Source: Ascidia mentula
Taxonomy: Eukaryota; Chordata; Ascidiacea; Phlebobranchia; Ascidiidae
Direction of reading: 5' to 3'
NCBI GenBank assembly: GCA_947561715.1
Contig: OX387199.1
Span: forward strand, 12,033,001-12,097,000
Length of the DNA: 64,000 nucleotides
Part shown: piece by piece, positions 55,971 to 64,000 of the stretch
Layout: each line of letters starts with the position of its first letter
Position numbering within the stretch: the stretch's first letter is position 1
The notes under the pieces: generated by a model
What the model saw: the letters and a program-made list of their open reading frames with translations, nothing else
Told to the model about the DNA's origin: nothing
Database searches by the model: none
Program-made: the position numbers and the translations under genes

Positions 55971-56010
55971 CTTGAGGAAGCCTTGTTGAATAACAGGCGA
56001 AACGTCGGTG
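55971..56010 (+). ncRNA. Hammerhead-ribozyme-like motif in the PLE 3' region
   Basis: The order TTGAGGA, a hairpin (GCCT, one unpaired T, GTT, loop GAAT, AAC, AGGC), then GAAAC matches the hammerhead layout CUGANGA - stem II - GAAA. Hammerhead motifs are known in the terminal repeats of Penelope-like elements. The first base of the core is U instead of the usual C, and I could not place stems I and III or the cleavage site with confidence, so it may be a degenerate or inactive form. Confidence 0.4.
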
Positions 56011-56016
56011 AATAAA
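56011..56016 (+). promoter_or_regulatory. Possible polyadenylation signal AATAAA of the PLE
   Basis: AATAAA lies 160 bp after the stop codon of the polyprotein fragment and about 40 bp before the element end. Position and orientation fit a 3' processing signal, but a six-base match in AT-rich sequence is weak evidence. Confidence 0.35.
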
Positions 56017-56056
56017 GTTACGTTTTATCTTTGCCAGAAGAACAGATTATTAAGTT

Positions 56057-56070
56057 ACAAGCTTTATTAT
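56057..56070 (+). repeat. Right copy of probable target-site duplication
   Basis: Same ACAAGCTTTATTAT as at 54753-54766, after which the monomer continues normally with ACAGTGGAAAACGC. The element's TTAAGTTAC abuts it directly. Confidence 0.75.
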
Positions 56071-58689
56071 ACAGTGGAAAACGCTGATACTCCAGTATTG
56101 CCTTTGCGGTTGCACAACGTATGTAACTATGCGATTTCAGCACTTGTCCATTTTGCAGTATATGACTTTTCGATAAAAAATATTTTTTTTCAGTACAAGC
56201 TTTATTATACAGTGGAAAACGCTGATACTCCAGTATTGCGTTTGCGGTTGCACAACGTATGTAACTATGCGCTTTCAGCACTTGTCCATTTTGCAGTATA
56301 TGACTTTTCGACAAAAAATATTTTTTTTCAGTACAAGCTTTATTATACAGTGGACAACGCTGATACTCCAGTATTGCGTTTGCGGTTGCACAACGTATGT
56401 AACTACGCGCTTTCAGCACTTGTCCATTTTGCAGTATATGACTTTTCGATAAAAAATATTTTTTTTTCAGTACAAGCTTTATTATACAGTGGAAAACGCT
56501 GATACTCCAGTACTGAGTTTGCGGTTGCACAACGTATGTAACTATGCGCTTTCAGCACTTGTCCATTTTGCAGTATATGACTTTTCGATAAAAAATATTT
56601 TTTTTCAGTACAAGCTTTATTATACAGTGGAAAACGCTGATACCCCAGTACTGAGTTTGCGGTTGCACAACGTATGTAACCATGCGATTTCAGCACTTGT
56701 CCATTTTGCAGTATACGACTATTCGGTAAAAAATATTTTTTTTCAGTACAAGCTTTGTTATACAGTGGAAAACGCTGATACTCCAGTACTGAGTTTGCGG
56801 TTGCACAACGTATGTAACTATGCGATTTCAGCACTTGTCCATTTTGCAGTATATGAATTTTCGATAAAAAATATTTTTTTTCAGTACAAGCTTTATTATA
56901 CAGTGGAAAACGCTGATACTCCAGTACTGAGTTTGCGGTTGCACAACGTATGTAACCATGCGATTTCAGCACTTGTCCATTTTGAAGTATTCGACTTTTC
57001 GGTAAAAAATATATTTTATTCAGTACAAGCTTTATTATACAGTGGAAAACGCTGATACTCCAGTATTGCGTTTGCGGTTGCACAACGTATGTAACTATGC
57101 GCTTTCAGCACTTGTCCATTTTGCAGTATATGACTTTTCGATAAAAAATATTTTTTTTCAGTACAAGCTTTATTATACAGAGGAAAACGCTGATACTCCA
57201 GTACTGAGTTTGCGGTTGCACAACGTATGTAACTATGCGCTTTCAGCACTTGTCCATTTTGCAGTATATGACTTTTCGATAAAAAATATTTTTTTTCAGT
57301 ACAAGCTTTATTATACAGTGGAAAACGCTGATACCCCAGTACTGAGTTTGCGGTTGCACAACGTATGTAACCATGCGATTTCAGCACTTGTCCATTTTGC
57401 AGTATATGACTTTTCGATAAAAAATATTTTTTTTCAGTACAAGCTTTATTATGCAGTGGAAAACGCTGATACTCCAGTACTGAGTTTGCGGTTGCACAAC
57501 GTATGTAACTATGCGATTTCAGCACTTGTCCATTTTGCAGTATACGACTTTTCGAGAAAAAACATTTTTTTTCAGTACAAGCTTTATTATACATTGGAAA
57601 ACGCTGATACTCCAGTTTTGCGTTTGCGGTTGCACAACGTATGTAACTATGCGCTTTCAGCACTTGTCCATTTTGCAGTATATGACTTTTCGATAAAAAA
57701 TTTTTTTTTCAGTACAAGCTTTATTATACAGTGGAAAACGCTGATACTCCAGTACTGAGTTTGCGGTTGCACAACGTATGTAACCATGCGATTTCAGCAC
57801 TTGTCCATTTTGCAGTATATGACTTTTCGATAAAAAATATTTTTTTTCAGTACAAGCTTTATTATACAGTGGAAAACGCTGATACTCCAGTACTGAGTTT
57901 GCGGTTGCACAACGTATGTAACCATGCGATTTCAGCACTTGTCCATTTTGCAGTATACGACTATTCGGTAAAAAATATTTTTTTTCAGTACAAGCTTTAT
58001 TATACAGTGGAAAACGCTGATACTCCAGTTTTGCGTTTGCGGTTGCACAACGTATGTAACTATGCGCTTTCAGCACTTGTCCATTTTGCAGTATATGACT
58101 TTTCGATAAAAAATATTTTTTTTCAGTACAAGCTTTATTATACAGTGGAAAACGCTGATACTCCAGTACTGAGTTTGCGGTTGCACAACGTATGTAACCA
58201 TGCGATTTCAGCACTTGTCCATTTTTCAGTATATGACTTTTCGATAAAAAATATTTTTTTTCAGTACAAGCTTTATTATACAGTGGAAAACGCTGATACT
58301 CCAGTAATGAGTTTGCGGTTGCACAACGTATGTAACTATGCGATTTCAGCACTTGTCCATCTTGCAGTATATGACTTTTCGATAAAAAATATTTTTTTTC
58401 ATTACAAGCTTTATTATACAGTGGAAAACGCTGGTACTCCAGTATTGCTTTTGCGGTTGCACAACGTATTTAACTATGCGATTTCAGCACTTGTCCATTT
58501 TGCAGTATATAACTTTTCGATAAAAAATATTTTTTTTCAGTACAAGCTTTATTATACAGTGGAAAACGCTGATACTCCAGTATTGCGTTTGCGGTTGCAC
58601 AACGTATGTAACTATGCGATTTCAGCACTTGTCCATTTTGCAGTATATGACTTTTCGATAAAAAATATTTTTTTTCAGTACAAGCTTTA

Positions 58690-61600
58690 TTATACAGTGG
58701 AAAACGCTGATACTCCAGTATTGCGTTTGCGGTTGCACAACGTATGTAACTATGCGCTTTCAGCACTTGTCCATTTTGCAGTATATGACTTTTCGATAAA
58801 AAATATTTTTTTAGTACAAGCTTTATTATACAGTGGACAACGCTGATACTCCAGTATTGCGTTTGCGGTTGCACAACGTATGTAACTATGCGCTTTCAGC
58901 ACTTGTCCATTTTGCAGTATATGACTTTTCGATAAAAAATATTTTTTTTCAGTACAAGCTTTATTATACAGTGGAAAACGCTGATACTCCAGTACTGAGT
59001 TTGCGGTTGCACAACGTATGTAACTATGCGCTTTCAGCACTTGTTCATTTTGCAGTATATGACTTTTCGATAAAAAATATTTTTTTTCAGTACAAGCTTT
59101 ATTATACAGTGGAAAACGCTGATACCCCAGTACTGAGTTTGCGGTTGCACAACGTATGTAACCATGCGATTTCAGCACTTGTCCATTTTGCAGTATACGA
59201 CTATTCGGTAAAAAATATTTTTTTTCAGTACAAGCTTTGTTATACAGTGGAAAACGCTGATACTCCAGTTTTGCGTTTGCGGTTGCACAACGTATGTAAC
59301 TATGCGCTTTCAGCACTTGTCCATTTTGCAGTATATGACTTTTCGATAAAAAATATTTTTTTTCAGTACAAGCTTTATTATACAGTGGAAAACGCTGATA
59401 CTCCAGTACTGAGGTTGCGGTTGCACAACGTATGTAACTATGCGATTTCAGCACTTGTCCATTTTGCAGTATACGACTTTTCGGTAAAAAATATTTTATT
59501 TCAGTACAAGCTTTATTATACAGTGGAAAACGCTGGTACTCCAGCATTGCTTTTGCGGTTGCACAACGTATGTAACTATGCGATTTCAGCACTTGTCCAT
59601 TTTGCAGTATATGACTTTTCGACAAAAAATAGTTTTTTTTCTGTACAAGCTTTATTATACAGTGGAAAAGGCTGATACTCCAGTATTGCGTTTGCGGTTG
59701 CACAATGTATGTAACTATGCGATTTCAGCACTTGTCCATTTTGCAGTATATGACTTTTCGATAAAAAATGTTTTTTTTCAGTACAAGCTTTATTATACAG
59801 TGGAAAACGCTGATACTCCAGTAATGAGTTTGCGGTTGCACAACGTATGTAACTATGCGATTTCAGCACTTGTCCATCTTGCAGTATATGACTTTTCGAT
59901 AAAAAATATTTTTTTTCATTACAAGCTTTATTATACAGTGGAAAACGCTGGTACTCCAGTATTGCTTTTGCGGTTGCACAACGTATGTAACTATGCGATT
60001 TCAGCACTTGTCCATTTTGCAGTATATGACTTTTCGATAAAAAATATTTTTTTTCAGTACAAGCTTTATTATACAGTGGAAAACGCTGATACTCCAGTAT
60101 TGCGCCTGCGGTTGCACAACGTGTGTAACTATGCGATTTCAGCACTTGTCCATTTTGCAGTATATGACTTTTCGATAAAAAATATTTTTTTTCAGTACAA
60201 GCTTTATTATACAGTGGAAAACGCTGATACTCCAGTATTGCGTTTGCGGTTGCACAACGTATGTAACTATGGGCTTTCAGCACTTGTCCATTTTGCAGTA
60301 TATGACTTTTCGATAAAAAATATTTTTTTTCAGTACAAGCTTTATTATACAGTGGAAAACGCTGATACTCCAGTATTGCGTTTGCGGTTGCACAACGTAT
60401 GTAACTATGCGCTTTCAGCACTTGTCCATTTTGCAGTATATGACTTTTCGATAAAAAATATTTTTTTTCAGTACAAGCTTTATTATACAGTGGAAAACGC
60501 TGATACTCCAGTACTGAGTTTGCGGTTGCACAACGTATGTAACCATGCGATTTCAGCACTTGTCCATTTTGCAGTATATGACTTTTCGATAAAAAATATT
60601 TTTTTTCAGTACAAGCTTTATTATACATTGGAAAACGCTGATACTCCAGTACTGAGTTTGCGGTTGCACAACGTATGTAACCATGCGATTTCAGCACTTG
60701 TCCATTTTGCAGTATACGACTTTTCGGTAAAAAATATTTTTTTTCAGTACAAGCTTTATTATACAGTGGAAAACGCTGATACTCCAGTACTGAGTTTGCG
60801 GTTGCACAACGTATGTAACTATGCGATTTCAGCACTTGTCCATTTTGCAGTATATGAATTTTCGATAAAAAATATTTTTTGTCAGTACAAGCTTTATTAT
60901 ACCGTGGAAAACGCTGATACTCCAGTACTGAGTTTGCGGTTGCACAACGTATGTAACTATGCGATTTCAGCACTTGTCCATTTTGCAGTATATGAATTTT
61001 CGATAAAAAATATTTTTTGTCAGTACAAGCTTTATTATACAGTGGAAAACGCTGATACTCCAGTACTGAGTTTGCGGTTGCACAACGTATGTAACCATGC
61101 GATTTCAGCACTTGTCCATTTTGCAGTATACGACTATTCGGTAAAAAATATTTTTTTTCAGTACAAGCTTTATTATACAGTGGAAAACGCTGATACTCCA
61201 GTTTTGCGTTTGCGGTTGCACAACGTATGTAACTATGCGCTTTCAGCACTTGTCCATTTTGCAGTATATGACTTTTCGATAAAAAATATTTTTTTTCAGT
61301 ACAAGCTTTATTATACAGTGGAAAACGCTGATACTCCAGTACTGAGTTTGCGGTTGCACAACGTATGTAACCATGCGATTTCAGCACTTGTCCATTTTTC
61401 AGTATATGACTTTTCGATAAAAAATATTTTTTTAGTACAAGCTTTATTATACAGTGGAAAACGCTGATACTCCAGTAATGAGTTTGCGGTTGCACAACGT
61501 ATGTAACTATGCGATTTCAGCACTTGTCCATCTTGCAGTATATGACTTTTCGATAAAAAGTATTTTTTTTCATTACAAGCTTTATTATACAGTGGAAAAC

Positions 61601-63980
61601 GCTGGTACTCCAGTATTGCTTTTGCGGTTGCACAACGTATTTAACTATGCGATTTCAGCACTTGTCCATTTTGCAGTATATAACTTTTCGATAAAAAATA
61701 TTTTTTTTCAGTACAAGCTTTATTATACAGTGGAAAACGCTGATACTCCAGTATTGCGTTTGCGGTTGCACAACGTATGTAACTATGCGCTTTCAGCACT
61801 TGTCCATTTTGCAGTATATGACTTTTCGATAAAAAATATTTTTTTAGTACAAGCTTTATTATACAGTGGACAACGCTGATACTCCAGTATTGCGTTTGCG
61901 GTTGCACAACGTATGTAACTATGCGCTTTCAGCACTTGTCCATTTTGCAGTATATGACTTTTCGATAAAAAATATTTTTTTTCAGTACAAGCTTTATTAT
62001 ACAGTGGAAAACGCTGATACTCCAGTACTGAGTTTGCGGTTGCACAACGTATGTAACTATGCGCTTTCAGCACTTGTTCATTTTGCAGTATATGACTTTT
62101 CGATAAAAAATATTTTTTTTCAGTACAAGCTTTATTATACAGTGGAAAACGCTGATACCCCAGTACTGAGTTTGCGGTTGCACAACGTATGTAACCATGC
62201 GATTTCAGCACTTGTCCATTTTGCAGTATACCACTATTCGGTAAAAAATATTTTTTTTCAGTACAAGCTTTGTTATACAGTGGAAAACGCTGATACTCCA
62301 GTTTTGCGTTTGCGGTTGCACAACGTATGTAACTATGCGCTTTCAGCACTTGTCCATTTTGCAGTATATGACTTTTCGATAAAAAATATTTTTTTTCAGT
62401 ACAAGCTTTATTATACAGTGGAAAACGCTGATACTCCAGTACTGAGGTTGCGGTTGCACAACGTATGTAACTATGCGATTTCAGCACTTGTCCATTTTGC
62501 AGTATACGACTTTTCGGTAAAAAATATTTTATTTCAGTACAAGCTTTATTATACAGTGGAAAACGCTGGTACTCCAGCATTGCTTTTGCGGTTGCACAAC
62601 GTATGTAACTATGCGATTTCAGCACTTGTCCATTTTGCAGTATATGACTTTTCGACAAAAAATAGTTTTTTTTCTGTACAAGCTTTATTATACAGTGGAA
62701 AAGGCTGATACTCCAGTATTGCGTTTGCGGTTGCACAATGTATGTAACTATGCGATTTCAGCACTTGTCCATTTTGCAGTATATGACTTTTCGATAAAAA
62801 ATGTTTTTTTTCAGTACAAGCTTTATTATACAGTGGAAAACGCTGATACTCCAGTAATGAGTTTGCGGTTGCACAACGTATGTAACTATGCGATTTCAGC
62901 ACTTGTCCATCTTGCAGTATATGACTTTTCGATAAAAAATATTTTTTTTCATTACAAGCTTTATTATACAGTGGAAAACGCTGGTACTCCAGTATTGCTT
63001 TTGCGGTTGCACAACGTATGTAACTATGCGATTTCAGCACTTGTCCATTTTGCAGTATATGACTTTTCGATAAAAAATATTTTTTTTCAGTACAAGCTTT
63101 ATTATACAGTGGAAAACGCTGATACTCCAGTATTGCGTTTGCGGTTGCACAACGTGTGTAACTATGCGATTTCAGCACTTGTCCATTTTGCAGTATATGA
63201 CTTTTCGATAAAAAATATTTTTTTTCAGTACAAGCTTTATTATACAGTGGAAAACGCTGATACTCCAGTATTGCGTTTGCGGTTGCACAACGTATGTAAC
63301 TATGGGCTTTCAGCACTTGTCCATTTTGCAGTATATGACTTTTCGATAAAAAATATTTTTTTTCAGTACAAGCTTTATTATACAGTGGAAAACGCTGATA
63401 CTCCAGTATTGCGTTTGCGGTTGCACAACGTATGTAACTATGCGCTTTCAGCACTTGTCCATTTTGCAGTATATGACTTTTCGATAAAAAATATTTTTTT
63501 TCAGTACAAGCTTTATTATACAGTGGAAAACGCTGATACTCCAGTACTGAGTTTGCGGTTGCACAACGTATGTAACCATGCGATTTCAGCACTTGTCCAT
63601 TTTGCAGTATACGACTTTTCGGTAAAAAATATTTTTTTTCAGTACAAGCTTTATTATACAGTGGAAAACGCTGATACTCCAGTACTGAGTTTGCGGTTGC
63701 ACAACGTATGTAACTATGCGATTTCAGCACTTGTCCATTTTGCAGTATATGAATTTTCGATAAAAAATATTTTTTGTCAGTACAAGCTTTATTATACCGT
63801 GGAAAACGCTGATACTCCAGTACTGAGTTTGCGGTTGCACAACGTATGTAACTATGCGATTTCAGCACTTGTCCATTTTGCAGTATATGAATTTTCGATA
63901 AAAAATATTTTTTGTCAGTACAAGCTTTATTATACAGTGGAAAACGCTGATACTCCAGTACTGAGTTTGCGGTTGCACAA
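58690..63980 (+). repeat. Higher-order repeat in domain B: 22 monomers (3033 bp)
   Basis: The series beginning near 58750 recurs near 61783 at offset 3033 bp (about 22 monomers) and continues to the window end. Shared markers are GTGGACAACGC (58834, 61867), the shortened T7-AGTAC junction (58807, 61840), CACTTGTTCATTTTG (59039, 62072), CCAGCATTGC (59541, 62574) and GCACAATGTATG (59700, 62733). The same series also lies at 49.4-52 kb, 9306 bp upstream. A site that differs is CGACTATTCGG (59209) against CCACTATTCGG (62242). Confidence 0.85.
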
Positions 63981-64000
63981 CGTATGTAACCATGCGATTT

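Larger units (their letters stand above)
54767..56056 (+). mobile_element. Penelope-like retroelement copy, 5'-truncated and partly inverted
   Basis: A non-satellite insertion of about 1.29 kb lies between two copies of a 14-bp satellite sequence. It has a left arm (54791-55252) that is the reverse complement of the right arm (55598-56058), a unique centre (55253-55597), and on the plus strand the end of a polyprotein with a GIY-YIG endonuclease domain. That domain at the C-terminus, after a linker of the type seen here, is characteristic of Penelope-like elements, which also commonly leave 5'-truncated copies with inverted segments. The reverse transcriptase core is absent, so the copy cannot move by itself. 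The arms are nearly identical, which suggests a young insertion. The family within the PLEs was not resolved. Confidence 0.85.
55598..56058 (+). repeat. Right arm of the PLE copy (461 bp)
   Basis: This is the sense-orientation partner of the left arm. It contains the second half of the GIY-YIG domain, the stop codon, and about 205 bp of 3' untranslated sequence ending in TTAAGTTAC just before the satellite resumes. With the left arm it could fold into a hairpin of about 461 bp with a 345-nt loop. Confidence 0.92.
56057..64000 (+). repeat. 138-bp satellite array, domain B, right of the insertion
   Basis: About 57 monomers continue in the same orientation as before the insertion and run off the right end of the window mid-monomer. 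The variant set is that of domain B (CGACTATTCGG at 56709 and 57959, CCAGTAATGAG at 58303, TTTTTTGTCAGTAC at 60886). Much of this stretch is a near-copy of 48.1-54.8 kb, and it contains a 22-monomer higher-order repeat. No gene is visible. Confidence 0.96.

Noticed and set aside
55793-55975. Small plus-strand open frame at the PLE 3' end
   Set aside because: It overlaps the polyprotein fragment in another frame and has no recognizable feature.
54767-56056. DNA transposon with long terminal inverted repeats
   Set aside because: The arms contain the 3' coding region and untranslated sequence of a retroelement, the domain is a PLE-type GIY-YIG and not a transposase, and the arm ends are asymmetric.
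1-64000. CRISPR array (regular repeats)
   Set aside because: The repeats are contiguous 138-bp monomers without unique spacers, extend for 64 kb, and have no cas genes.
1-64000. Tandem repeat-protein gene (for example silk- or antifreeze-like)
   Set aside because: The translated repeat has no compositional bias typical of such proteins. Both strands are equally open, frames break often in domain A, and no introns, promoter or unique ends are visible.
1-64000. Inverted or strand-switched satellite segments
   Set aside because: I looked for reverse-complement monomers (ATAATAAAGCTTGT on the plus strand) and found none; all monomers point the same way.

Overview
The window is almost entirely one tandem satellite array. 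A monomer of about 138 bp repeats head to tail, always in the same orientation, about 450 times, and runs off both ends of the window. The only non-satellite DNA is one insertion of about 1.29 kb (54767-56056). It is a 5'-truncated, partly inverted Penelope-like retroelement (PLE) copy that keeps the end of its polyprotein, including a GIY-YIG endonuclease domain. I see no host gene, tRNA, rRNA, CRISPR array or bacterial-type operon. Long satellite arrays with higher-order repeats plus a PLE with a GIY-YIG domain point to an animal nuclear genome, in a pericentromeric, centromeric or other heterochromatic block. The species cannot be read from the sequence; an arthropod is possible but unproven.

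Monomer anatomy, counting from ACAAGCTT: a HindIII site (3-8), a GC-richer core with an imperfect dyad GTTGCACAAC (53-62), TTCG (113-116), then A6-TA-T8 (119-134) containing a 14-bp perfect AT palindrome. The length is 46 codons exactly and one frame on each strand lacks stops, so the array shows long overlapping open frames on both strands. I treat these as a by-product of the period, not as genes.

Layout: 1 to about 48057 is domain A (about 348 monomers). It is rich in junction variants after the T-tract (CTGTAC, CATTAC, TAGTAC, CATCAC, CAGTAC) and is built from several generations of higher-order duplications: 25 monomers/3454 bp at 2.5-9.4 kb; 15 monomers/2070 bp at 13.8-18.0 kb; a 3.9-kb block repeated 4559 bp apart at 16.7-25.1 kb; a block of about 4.2 kb repeated 4421-4422 bp apart at 28.2-36.8 kb and again about 14.37 kb away at 43.5-47.5 kb; and a block of about 3.2 kb repeated about 12.7-12.85 kb apart. 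At about 48057 a truncated monomer (about 88 bp missing) marks a sharp switch to domain B (48058-54766 and 56057-64000). Domain B has its own variants, a 22-monomer/3033-bp higher-order repeat, and fewer length changes. The PLE lies inside domain B, flanked by a 14-bp direct repeat of satellite sequence, with two near-identical arms of about 461 bp in inverted orientation.

Nothing here is convincingly a new protein system. The points most worth a second look are the A/B domain junction, the nested higher-order repeats, the long-hairpin PLE copy inside the satellite, a hammerhead-ribozyme-like motif in its arms, and the dyad and AT-palindrome architecture of the monomer.
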